From NCBI GenBank assembly GCA_030145945.1, contig JASLDK010000026.1, positions 1 through 6,557 of the forward strand: a DNA stretch of 6,557 nt, written 5' to 3'. Under the pieces are notes generated by a model that was given only the letters and a program-made list of their open reading frames with translations, had not been told where the DNA came from and did no database searches. Both the position numbers and the translations under genes were made by a program. Positions within the stretch are counted from its first letter, which is position 1; each line of letters begins with the position of its first letter. Of this stretch, positions 1-6,140 are shown piece by piece. This DNA comes from Nocardioides sp. Lineage in GTDB: Bacteria > Actinomycetota > Actinomycetes > Propionibacteriales > Nocardioidaceae.

Positions 1-1105
1 CGCGAGGAGTCTGCCTCAGCAGGAAGTCGTGCACGAATGACCCGTCCCGCAACACCGCTTGGGCGCGGATTCCGGCCTCCCGGGGCGTGAGGTCCTCCAG
101 ACGGAGGTCGGGACAGTACTTCTGGCACAGCTTGAGATAGCCGCGCTTCGACACCGAGTTCCACATCTCTCGCGCTCCGGTGCGCACGTTGTTGCGCGCC
201 ACATGCCAGATTCCGGGGAATTTGACGATGTCGGCGGCATCACGCCGATCGAAGGAGAACTTGGGATAGCCCTCCCGCGCGAGGCCAAGCACGGCGTTGG
301 GTCCAACGTTGAGGCCCCCATCGACGGTGGGCGTCAGGTGAACACCGAGGAATGGAAGATCGGGATCCGGAATCGGATAGATCAGCGTTCGGGCAAGGTC
401 ACTTCGCTCGGGGCGTACGTCGTAGTACTCCCCGCGGAACGGGATCATCGCGAAGTCAACGTCGACGCCGGCCATGGCCGCAACGCGATCGGCTTGGATC
501 CCCGCGCAATAGATGACGTAGCCGGCACGTATCTCACCTGAGCTGGTCGTGAGCACCACCTCGTGTGTGGTCTCCCGAACACCCGTCAGCGCGGTTCGGG
601 TCATCAACACTCCGCCCGCGCGCTCCACGTGTGCTGCCAGCGCTGCGTTGATCTGCTTGTAGTCCGTGATGCCCGTGGAGGTGAGGTGAAGCGCTCCCAG
701 CCCCACGATGTGCGGCTCACGCTCTCGCAACTCCCCCGAAGACAGGAGTTTTGCCGGGATCTGGTTGATCTCGGCACGTTCGGCGAGCGCCCGCATTCCG
801 GCGAGCTCGCCCGGGGTCGTGGCGACCAGCAATTTGCCGATTCGGCTCCACGGGATTCCGTTCTCAGCGGCAAATTCCTCGGTTGCCGCGGCGCCGGCGC
901 GACAGAGGCCCGCCTTGAGACTCCCCGGTTCGTAGTAGATGCCGGAATGGATGACACCCGAATTGTGACCGGTCTGGTGGAGTCCGAAGGCTTCCTCCTT
1001 CTCCATCAGCAGAACGGTCTTGCCTGGAAACGTCCGCGTCAGAGCGCGCGCAGTTGCGGCGCCCACGATGCCCCCTCCGACGACGACGTAGTCGTAACGG
1101 TCCAT
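1..1105 (-). CDS. lhgO: L-2-hydroxyglutarate oxidase/dehydrogenase, FAD-dependent (3' end beyond window)
   Basis: Oxidises L-2-hydroxyglutarate to 2-oxoglutarate with FAD, recycling a by-product of central metabolism; in bacteria the electrons go to oxygen or the quinone pool. The 368 visible codons carry the family signature. The N-terminal dinucleotide fold is GGGIVG (residues 10-15), followed by the ribose-binding acid E35 at the end of the second strand. The segment HQTGHNSGVIHSGIYY (43-58) is the hallmark of the LhgO branch of the DAO superfamily. The visible end (AQAVLRDGSFVHDF) matches the C-terminal part of the family. Known members are about 400-420 residues, so only the last few dozen are missing. 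I chose the ATG at 1105 because it puts the Rossmann motif at the usual distance; an in-frame GTG at 1135 is the alternative. No good Shine-Dalgarno precedes the ATG. The gene is divergent from the DUF4190-like gene. Recognition is by family motifs, not a database search. Confidence 0.93.
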   Translation of the reverse strand, partial: MDRYDYVVVGGGIVGAATARALTRTFPGKTVLLMEKEEAFGLHQTGHNSGVIHSGIYYEPGSLKAGLCRAGAAATEEFAAENGIPWSRIGKLLVATTPGELAGMRALAERAEINQIPAKLLSSGELREREPHIVGLGALHLTSTGITDYKQINAALAAHVERAGGVLMTRTALTGVRETTHEVVLTTSSGEIRAGYVIYCAGIQADRVAAMAGVDVDFAMIPFRGEYYDVRPERSDLARTLIYPIPDPDLPFLGVHLTPTVDGGLNVGPNAVLGLAREGYPKFSFDRRDAADIVKFPGIWHVARNNVRTGAREMWNSVSKRGYLKLCQKYCPDLRLEDLTPREAGIRAQAVLRDGSFVHDFLLRQTPR

Positions 1106-1106
1106 G

Positions 1107-1148
1107 TCAGATGGCCCGCCGAGCGGCGCAATCACAGGTCATTCCCAT
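1107..1148 (-). CDS. Possible leaderless 13-codon upstream ORF ahead of lhgO
   Basis: Seen: an ATG at 1148 opens a 13-codon frame (M-G-M-T-C-D-C-A-A-R-R-A-I) ending in TGA at 1109-1107. One base separates this stop from the lhgO ATG. A TAGACT hexamer lies exactly 6 bases before the ATG, the same spacing found at the other genes here. If that promoter is real, the transcript starts on this ATG, and ribosomes finishing the short ORF stop directly on the lhgO start, which itself lacks a clear Shine-Dalgarno. That suggests translational coupling. Two cysteine codons sit close together; leaderless cysteine-rich upstream ORFs that sense cysteine are known in mycobacteria, but two residues are too few to claim the same role. 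It could instead be a chance ATG in a normal 5' leader, with lhgO starting at the in-frame GTG at 1135. Confidence 0.35.
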   Translation of the reverse strand: MGMTCDCAARRAI

Positions 1149-1154
1149 GGGTGG

Positions 1155-1160
1155 AGTCTA
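1155..1160 (-). promoter_or_regulatory. Predicted -10 box (TAGACT) for the lhgO transcript
   Basis: The hexamer reads TAGACT on the minus strand and fits the actinobacterial -10 pattern TANNNT. The predicted transcription start is at about 1148, on the ATG of the small upstream ORF and 43 bases before the lhgO ATG. I see no convincing -35 element. Confidence 0.5.
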
Positions 1161-1224
1161 GAGACCTCGATCGTCCACGCCTGTTGCGGGTTTCGCGGCT
1201 GGCGCGAGCGCGATCGACTTCACC

Positions 1225-1230
1225 TAGGGT
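1225..1230 (+). promoter_or_regulatory. Predicted -10 box (TAGGGT) for a leaderless DUF4190-like transcript
   Basis: TAGGGT lies 6 bases before the GTG at 1237, which would place the transcription start on the G of that codon. This argues for GTG 1237 over the in-frame GTG at 1231, which directly abuts the hexamer. No recognisable -35 element is present, and there is no Shine-Dalgarno. Confidence 0.55.
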
Positions 1231-1236
1231 GTGCGT

Positions 1237-2019
1237 GTGAGCGACCCGTACAACCAGAACCCGTCCGGTCAGAACCCCTACGGCCAGGGCTCCTCCGGCG
1301 CGGGCTCGTCCGGCCAGAGCCCCTACGGCCCTCCCACCACCCCGCCACCGTCGAGCCCCCCGCCGCCGGCGCCCCCTTCGCCCTATGCCGGTGGCGGCTA
1401 CGGCGGTGGACCCGCGAGCCCGTACGGCGCTCCTGGCGGCTTCCCCGGCGGGAGCGACCCAATGCCGGCGAAGACCGACGGCATTTCGATCGCGGCGCTC
1501 GTCACGAGCCTGTTGTGTGTCTTCGCACCGCTCGGCGTGATCCTCGGGATCGTCGGCATCTCCCGCACCAAGGGCGGGCAGCGCAAGGGGCGTGGCTTCG
1601 CGATCGCGGGAATCGTGATCGGCGTCCTGATGTCGATCGGGACAGCTGTCGCGGGCGCGGCGATCTTCTTCATCGCCGACGCCATCGTCACGCCCGGTGA
1701 GGCGAAGGCAGGTCAGTGTGTCGACGTCAGCAACAACGACAACGACGTCGTGGTGATGACCAAGAAGGACTGCACGGACAAGCACGACGCCGAGATCGTC
1801 GCCACCACCAAGGTCACGAGCGCCAACCTCGCCGACGTGAAGAGCAACGTCTCCGGCATCTGCGGAACCCTCGTCAGCCAGGAGGACCTGCAGAAGCTCA
1901 ACGAGGTCCAGGGCCTTGACTACAAGGCACTCATCGAGGACCCGAAGAAGGTCAAGGTCGGCGACCACCTGGTCTGCTACGTCGAGGGCGCCAAGAAGCT
2001 GACCAAGCCGCTGCTGTGA
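1237..2019 (+). CDS. DUF4190-like membrane protein with Pro/Gly/Ser-rich N-terminus and four-cysteine C-terminal domain
   Basis: 260 residues from GTG 1237, chosen because it fits the leaderless promoter spacing. Residues 1-80 are low complexity: Gly/Ser/Asn/Gln with repeated PYG, then a proline run, likely disordered and cytoplasmic. Residues 83-107 and 119-147 are two hydrophobic helices joined by a short basic turn (SRTKGGQRKG, 109-118), the typical DUF4190 hairpin. The rest (about 155-260) is hydrophilic, should face outward, and has four cysteines (C161, C179, C209, C247) suited to two disulfides. It resembles the septum-formation-type domain (PF13845-like) often joined to DUF4190 in actinobacteria. 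The function of such proteins is unknown; an envelope role is inferred. The gene converges on the radical SAM gene across a strong hairpin. The domain call is good; assignment of the C-terminal domain to a named family is tentative. Confidence 0.85.
   Translation: MSDPYNQNPSGQNPYGQGSSGAGSSGQSPYGPPTTPPPSSPPPPAPPSPYAGGGYGGGPASPYGAPGGFPGGSDPMPAKTDGISIAALVTSLLCVFAPLGVILGIVGISRTKGGQRKGRGFAIAGIVIGVLMSIGTAVAGAAIFFIADAIVTPGEAKAGQCVDVSNNDNDVVVMTKKDCTDKHDAEIVATTKVTSANLADVKSNVSGICGTLVSQEDLQKLNEVQGLDYKALIEDPKKVKVGDHLVCYVEGAKKLTKPLL
1263..1330 (+). repeat. Direct repeat encoding SGQ(N/S)PYG
   Basis: Two 23-base copies, at 1263-1285 and 1308-1330, differ at two positions and are offset by exactly 45 bases (15 codons), so the reading frame is kept. 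Both encode a Ser-Gly-Gln-(Asn/Ser)-Pro-Tyr-Gly unit in the disordered N-terminus of the DUF4190-like protein. This is probably internal repeat expansion of a low-complexity tail, not a regulatory repeat. Confidence 0.6.
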
Positions 2020-2023
2020 TCAC

Positions 2024-2068
2024 TGTGCTGCGCTCGGCACTCACCTGGTGAGTGCCGAGCGCCGCACA
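2024..2068. terminator. Bidirectional intrinsic-type hairpin between convergent genes
   Basis: A 16-base arm (2030-2045, GCGCTCGGCACTCACC) is followed after one base by its perfect reverse complement (2047-2062). After one mismatched pair (2029/2063) five more pairs form (2024-2028 with 2064-2068), so 21 of 22 positions pair. It starts 5 bases after the DUF4190-like stop and ends 6 bases before the radical SAM stop. It should therefore serve both convergent transcripts. There is no clear T-run on either side, which is common for actinobacterial hairpin terminators. Confidence 0.85.
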
Positions 2069-2073
2069 AGCCC

Positions 2074-4026
2074 TCAGACGACCGAGAGCGGCAACAACTT
2101 CTGGCCCGTGGGGCCGATCTGGATCTCGGTGCCCATCTCCGGGCACACGCCACAGTCGTAGCAGGGCGTCCAACGGCAGTCCTCGACCTCGACATCGGAG
2201 TCACCGGAGCCCACGGCGAGCGCGTCCTCCCAGTCGGCCCACAGCCAGTCCTTGTCGAGACCCGAGTCAAGGTGGTCCCAGGGCAGGATCTCGTCGTACT
2301 CCCGCTCACGCGTCGTGAACCAGTCGAGGTCGACGCCCGTTCCCTCGAGGGCGGTCACAGCGGACTGCGACCAGCGCTCGAACGAGAAGTGCTCCGACCA
2401 GCCGTCGAAACGTCCACCGTCACGCCAGACCTGCTCGAGGATCCGGCCCACACGGCGATCGCCACGGGACAGGAGTCCTTCGACGATGCCCGGCTGGCCG
2501 TCGTGGTAGCGGAAACCAATGGCGCGGCCGTACTTCTTGTCGGTGCGGACCACCTCGCGCAGCTTGCGCAGCCGCTCGTCGGTCGTCTCGGCGTCGAGCT
2601 GCGCCGCCCACTGGAACGGCGTGTGCGCCTTGGGCACGAAGCCGCCGATGGAGACGGTGCAGCGGATGTCGTTGCGGCCCGACACCTCGCGGCCCGTTGC
2701 AATGACGCGCTTCGCCAACTCGGCGATCTGCAGGACGTCCTCGTCGGTCTCGGTCGGCAGACCGCACATGAAGTAGAGCTTCACCTGACGCCAGCCGTGG
2801 GAGTACGCCGTTGCCACGGTGCGGATCAGGTCGTCCTCGGTGACCATCTTGTTGATCACCTTGCGCATCCGCTCGCTGCCACCCTCGGGCGCGAAGGTCA
2901 GACCGGAGCGGCGACCGTTGCGGGAGAACTCGTTGGCGAGCGTGATGTTGAAGGCGTCAACTCGCGTTGACGGCAGCGACAGCGACACGTTCGAGCCGTC
3001 GTACCGGTCGGCGAGGCCGGAGGCGACATCGCCGATCTCGGTGTGGTCGGCGCTGGAGAGTGAGAGCAGGCCGACCTCCTCGAAGCCGGTCTTGCGGATG
3101 CCGTTCTCGACCATGGCGCCGATCGTCTCGATCGAGCGCTCCCGCACCGGTCGGGTGATCATGCCTGCCTGGCAGAACCGGCAGCCGCGCGTGCAGCCGC
3201 GGAAGATCTCCACGGAAAACCGCTCGTGGACGGTCTCGGCGAGCGGCACCAGGGGGTTGCGCGGGTAGGGCCACTGATCGAGGTCCATCAGGGTGTGCTT
3301 GCGCACGCGGTCCGGCGCATCCGGGTGGTTGGGTACGACGGCAGCGATCGCACCGTCGGCGGCGTACGTCACGTCATAGAACTGGGGGACGTAGACCGCG
3401 CCCGAGACGGCAAGTCGCCGCAGCAACTCGCGCCGCCCACCGGGGGTCCCGTCGGCCTTCCACTCCCGGACCAGCTCGGAGATCTTGAGCACGACCTCCT
3501 CGCCGTCGCCGAGGACGGCGGCATCGATGAAGTCGGCGATCGGCTCGGGGTTGAAGGCCGCGTGGCCACCGGCGATGACGACGGGATGGGTCTCGTCGCG
3601 ATCGACCGCGTGCAGCGGGATGCCCGCCAGGTCGAGGGCGTTGAGCATGTTGGTGTAGCCGAGCTCGGTGGAGAAGCTCAGCCCGAACAGGTCGAAGGCG
3701 CCGACCGGGCGGTGGCTGTCGACGGTGAACTGCGGAATGTCCTGCTCGCGCAGGATCTTCTCCAGGTCGGGCCACACGGCATAGGTGCGCTCGGCGACGA
3801 TCCAGTCACGCTCGTTGAGCACTTCGTAGAGGATCTGGACGCCCTGGTTGGGCAGGCCGATCTCGTAGGCGTCGGGATACATCAGTGCCCACCGGACGGT
3901 GGGGCCGTCGGTTGCGGCGTCCCAGTCCTTGGTGACCATGTTGAGCTCGCCGCCGACGTACTGGATCGGCTTGGAGACCGAGAGCAGATGGGGCTCCAGC
4001 CGGGGGAAGACAGACGCGACGGACAT
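2074..4026 (-). CDS. TIGR03960-like B12-binding-domain radical SAM protein
   Basis: 650 residues from ATG 4026. The N-terminal third resembles a cobalamin-binding (B12-binding-like) fold, including FGLSFSTE (from F114) and a GDGEE stretch. The radical SAM domain follows: C278, C282 and C285 form the CxxxCxxC that holds the [4Fe-4S] cluster, in GCTRGCRFCQAG, and TFAPEGG lies at 377-383. Near the C-terminus C617, C622, C625 and C628 form a second cysteine cluster that could hold another Fe-S cluster or zinc. Length and motif order match the TIGR03960 family (YgiQ-like superfamily), whose reaction is not established. In many actinobacteria, as I recall, the gene sits beside a TIGR03936/DUF2344 gene and an RNase E/G gene; here it is followed by a terminator and a convergent unrelated gene. 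A longer frame opens at 4065, but TAGAAT 7 bases before ATG 4026 supports the shorter start. Confidence 0.93.
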   Translation of the reverse strand: MSVASVFPRLEPHLLSVSKPIQYVGGELNMVTKDWDAATDGPTVRWALMYPDAYEIGLPNQGVQILYEVLNERDWIVAERTYAVWPDLEKILREQDIPQFTVDSHRPVGAFDLFGLSFSTELGYTNMLNALDLAGIPLHAVDRDETHPVVIAGGHAAFNPEPIADFIDAAVLGDGEEVVLKISELVREWKADGTPGGRRELLRRLAVSGAVYVPQFYDVTYAADGAIAAVVPNHPDAPDRVRKHTLMDLDQWPYPRNPLVPLAETVHERFSVEIFRGCTRGCRFCQAGMITRPVRERSIETIGAMVENGIRKTGFEEVGLLSLSSADHTEIGDVASGLADRYDGSNVSLSLPSTRVDAFNITLANEFSRNGRRSGLTFAPEGGSERMRKVINKMVTEDDLIRTVATAYSHGWRQVKLYFMCGLPTETDEDVLQIAELAKRVIATGREVSGRNDIRCTVSIGGFVPKAHTPFQWAAQLDAETTDERLRKLREVVRTDKKYGRAIGFRYHDGQPGIVEGLLSRGDRRVGRILEQVWRDGGRFDGWSEHFSFERWSQSAVTALEGTGVDLDWFTTREREYDEILPWDHLDSGLDKDWLWADWEDALAVGSGDSDVEVEDCRWTPCYDCGVCPEMGTEIQIGPTGQKLLPLSVV

Positions 4027-4033
4027 GGCCTCG

Positions 4034-4039
4034 ATTCTA
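4034..4039 (-). promoter_or_regulatory. Predicted -10 box (TAGAAT) for the leaderless radical SAM transcript
   Basis: The hexamer reads TAGAAT on the minus strand, close to the consensus TATAAT, and ends 7 bases before ATG 4026. A TGACGC element at 4064-4059 is -35-like, but its 19-base spacer is long, so I do not rely on it. The box shares a 71-base divergent gap with the antiporter promoter. Confidence 0.6.
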
Positions 4040-4084
4040 CGAGTCGCCACAGGCGCGGGCGTCATCGTCGGTGGGGCCAGCCTC

Positions 4085-4090
4085 TAGGGT
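4085..4090 (+). promoter_or_regulatory. Predicted -10 box (TAGGGT) for the leaderless antiporter transcript
   Basis: TAGGGT ends 7 bases before ATG 4098. The same hexamer precedes the DUF4190-like gene. Its position excludes the longer in-frame GTG at 4071, which lies upstream of the predicted transcription start. No clear -35 element is visible. Confidence 0.6.
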
Positions 4091-4097
4091 GGACATC

Positions 4098-5210
4098 ATG
4101 AGCGCCTCCACCTCCGGTCGACTCGGGTGGACGGTCGTCGCCCCTCCCCTCGCCGCTGTCGTGCTGGCGATCAGCTGGGGATCACACCCCGGCCCGATCA
4201 CCGGCGCGGGCATCGGGATCGCCCTGATCGCGGCGGTCCTGGCCGCCGTCCACCATGCCGAGGTGGTCGCCCACAAGGTCGGCGAGCCCTTCGGATCGCT
4301 GCTCCTGGCCGTCGCGGTCACCGTGATCGAGGTCGGCCTGATCGTCACCCTGATGGCCTCGGGCAGCGGCGAGACCTCGACGCTGGCCAGGGACACCGTG
4401 TTCGCGGCCGTGATGATCACCATCAACGGCATCGTCGGGCTGTCCCTCGTCGTCGGTGCGATGCGCCACCACCTGGCCACCTTCAATGCCGAGGGCACCG
4501 GCTCCGCACTCGCGACCGTCATCTCGCTCGCGGGCCTGACCCTCGTCGTACCGACCTTCACGGTCAGCGAACCCGGCCCCATCTTCACCGGACAACAACT
4601 CGCCTTCGCGGCTGTCGCCTCGCTGGTTCTCTACGGGGCGTTCGTCTTCACGCAGACCGTTCGTCATCGCAACTTCTTCCTGCCCGCCAAGGATGTCGCC
4701 CGCGGCACCGACACCGACCTGGACGACGACGACGACCATGCTGCCCCGCCCACTGCACGCGAAGCGTGGATCAGCCTGGGGCTGCTGGTGCTGGCGCTGG
4801 TCACGGTCGTCGGGCTTGCGAAGGTCGAGTCCTATGCGATCGAGGATGCCGTCAACGCGCTCGGTTTCCCGCACGCCACGGTCGGTGTGGTGATCGCACT
4901 CTTGGTGCTGGCGCCGGAGTCGATCGCGGCCGTCCGAGCCGCGCGCGCCGACCGGGTGCAGATCAGCCTCAATCTCGCCTACGGATCAGCGATGGCGTCC
5001 ATCGGCCTCACCATCCCGGCCATCGCGATCGCGTCCATCTGGCTCGACGGCCCGCTCGAGCTAGGCCTGGCTCCCCTGCAGCTGGCGCTGCTGCTCCTGT
5101 CGTCGGTGGTGGCCGTGCTGACCGTCGTACCAGGGCGCGCGAAGCCACTCAACGGAGCAGTTCACCTGGTCCTGCTGGCGGCCTTCCTGTTCATGACGGT
5201 GGTCCCGTGA
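4098..5210 (+). CDS. chaA: Ca2+/H+ antiporter, ChaA family (CaCA superfamily)
   Basis: 370 residues, nearly all hydrophobic, with about 10-11 predicted membrane helices. It should export Ca2+ (in some homologues also Na+ or K+) in exchange for protons across the cytoplasmic membrane. Two inverted repeats are visible. The first holds HHAE (52-55), GEPFG (62-66) and the ion-site acid E78 in VTVIEV. The second holds LAPES with E274, followed by NLAYGSA (292-298). Between the halves lies a hydrophilic loop with five consecutive aspartates (209-213) and a histidine, probably cytoplasmic and possibly Ca2+-sensing by analogy with the acidic loops of other CaCA proteins (inference). Start ATG 4098 fits the leaderless promoter; GTG 4071 is less likely. 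The stop overlaps the following lipoprotein gene as GTGA, so the two are probably cotranscribed and translationally coupled. The family call is firm; the exact cation is not. Confidence 0.93.
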   Translation: MSASTSGRLGWTVVAPPLAAVVLAISWGSHPGPITGAGIGIALIAAVLAAVHHAEVVAHKVGEPFGSLLLAVAVTVIEVGLIVTLMASGSGETSTLARDTVFAAVMITINGIVGLSLVVGAMRHHLATFNAEGTGSALATVISLAGLTLVVPTFTVSEPGPIFTGQQLAFAAVASLVLYGAFVFTQTVRHRNFFLPAKDVARGTDTDLDDDDDHAAPPTAREAWISLGLLVLALVTVVGLAKVESYAIEDAVNALGFPHATVGVVIALLVLAPESIAAVRAARADRVQISLNLAYGSAMASIGLTIPAIAIASIWLDGPLELGLAPLQLALLLLSSVVAVLTVVPGRAKPLNGAVHLVLLAAFLFMTVVP

Positions 5211-6109
5211 CCGTTCGTCGTGCCCGAAGGTTCCGTACGACGACCGCGGCCCTGGCCGCATGCTCGCTCCTGTCACTGGCGGGTTGCTCGTCGGGAGAGA
5301 CCGCCGAGAAGCCGTCGACCGGCAGCAGCCGGATGGTGCTGACGCCTGCCTCCCCCGGCGCCGTGCCCGCGCAGCCGATCGGCAATCCGGTCGGCGACGG
5401 CATCGAGGCCTCCGTCAACGGGTACCGAATGACTGACGTGACGCTTCCCCCGGCGTCCGGGGTGGGCGAGGTGTCCTTCCGGTTGCTCACCCCAACGGGC
5501 GAGCCACTGATGGACTACACGGAGGAGCAGACGAAGCTGCTGCACCTCTACGTCGTCCGCGACGATCTCGCGCAGTTCCGCCATCTCCACCCCACGTTGG
5601 CCGAGGACGGGACCTGGACCGCACGGGTCGACCTCGGATCGCCGGGGCGCTGGCGCGTGGTCGCCGAGTTCATCCCGGCAGGTTCGAGCACGCCGATCGT
5701 GCTCGGCACCACCCTGCGGGTGCGGGGTTCGTGGACGCCCGAGGAGGTGCCCGGTGGCGAGGCGGCCCGCAGCGGCAGTGATGGCGTCGTACGTGCCCGT
5801 CTGCTGGCCGACGGCCAGGTCGGCCCCAACGGGCGTCTGCGGCTGCGGATCACCGACGCCGACGGCAACCCGCTCACCCTCGGCAGCTATCTCGGAACCA
5901 CCGGCCACCTGACCGGCTTCGCCGTCGGGACGCGTGGCTTCGTGCACGTCCACCCCTATGGCGCTCCGGAGGTGAGCGCCAAGGGCACCGTGCTCACCTT
6001 CCACACCGTCTTCACCGAGCCCGGCGACTACCGCCTGTTCCTCCAGGTGCGGGTCGACGGTCTGCTGCACCAGGTGGCGATCACCGCACCGGTCTCCCCC
6101 GCCGCCTGA
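5207..6109 (+). CDS. Secreted lipoprotein with duplicated H-x12-H-x-H motif, probably metal-binding
   Basis: 300 residues from GTG 5207, whose first four bases overlap the antiporter stop (GTGA). A basic N-terminus and hydrophobic segment end in the lipobox LAGC, giving lipidated C27, so the mature protein is anchored on the outer face of the membrane. Two similar beta-rich, Ig-like halves follow. The first has H113, H126 and H128 in LLHLYVVRDD...FRHLHP; the second has H234, H247 and H249 in GHLTGFAVG...FVHVHP. The spacing is identical (12 and 1 intervening residues) and the halves are 121 residues apart. The second half also has H266 and H288. Similar HxHP proteins occur in Bacillus and actinobacteria near heavy-metal genes, which suggests metal binding; no metal has been shown here. 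A frame open from 4127 is longer, but the lipobox fixes the start. Pairing with an antiporter suggests cation capture or handover outside the membrane (inference). Confidence 0.85.
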   Translation: MTVRRARRFRTTTAALAACSLLSLAGCSSGETAEKPSTGSSRMVLTPASPGAVPAQPIGNPVGDGIEASVNGYRMTDVTLPPASGVGEVSFRLLTPTGEPLMDYTEEQTKLLHLYVVRDDLAQFRHLHPTLAEDGTWTARVDLGSPGRWRVVAEFIPAGSSTPIVLGTTLRVRGSWTPEEVPGGEAARSGSDGVVRARLLADGQVGPNGRLRLRITDADGNPLTLGSYLGTTGHLTGFAVGTRGFVHVHPYGAPEVSAKGTVLTFHTVFTEPGDYRLFLQVRVDGLLHQVAITAPVSPAA

Positions 6110-6128
6110 GCCGTTCGGAGCCGTCTCC

Positions 6129-6134
6129 TAGGCT
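6129..6134 (+). promoter_or_regulatory. Predicted -10 box (TAGGCT) for the second lipoprotein gene
   Basis: TAGGCT ends 6 bases before ATG 6141, so a leaderless transcript would start on that ATG. The gap after the previous stop is only 31 bases, so the gene may also be read through from the antiporter operon. No Shine-Dalgarno is seen, which favours the leaderless reading. Confidence 0.5.
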
Positions 6135-6140
6135 CGCCCC

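Noticed and set aside
59..1240. Plus-strand frames of 160 and 225 codons in the first 1.2 kb.
   Set aside because: They are antisense to lhgO, whose minus-strand translation carries unmistakable FAD-binding and family motifs.
1132..1968. A 278-codon minus-strand frame opposite the DUF4190-like gene.
   Set aside because: Its translation is compositionally biased (Arg/Asp/Gly runs) with no recognisable domain, and the plus-strand frame encodes a coherent membrane protein.
4059..4064. TGACGC as a -35 element for the radical SAM promoter.
   Set aside because: The 19-base spacer to the -10 box is longer than usual and the match to TTGACA is partial, so it is not listed as a feature.
3226..4101. 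A 291-codon plus-strand frame opposite the radical SAM gene.
   Set aside because: It lies antisense to conserved radical SAM coding sequence and has the Gly/Val/Asp-rich composition typical of an antisense shadow frame. No motif was found.
5197..5202. CGGTGG as a Shine-Dalgarno for the lipoprotein at 5207.
   Set aside because: It is a weak match with only four bases of spacing; the GTGA overlap explains translation better.
4127..5206. A stop-free frame across the whole antiporter gene, in frame with the following lipoprotein, suggesting a 660-residue fusion protein.
   Set aside because: The upstream part is Arg/Pro/Gly-rich, as expected from an out-of-frame high-GC gene. The antiporter frame has clear family motifs, and the lipobox fixes the lipoprotein start at 5207.
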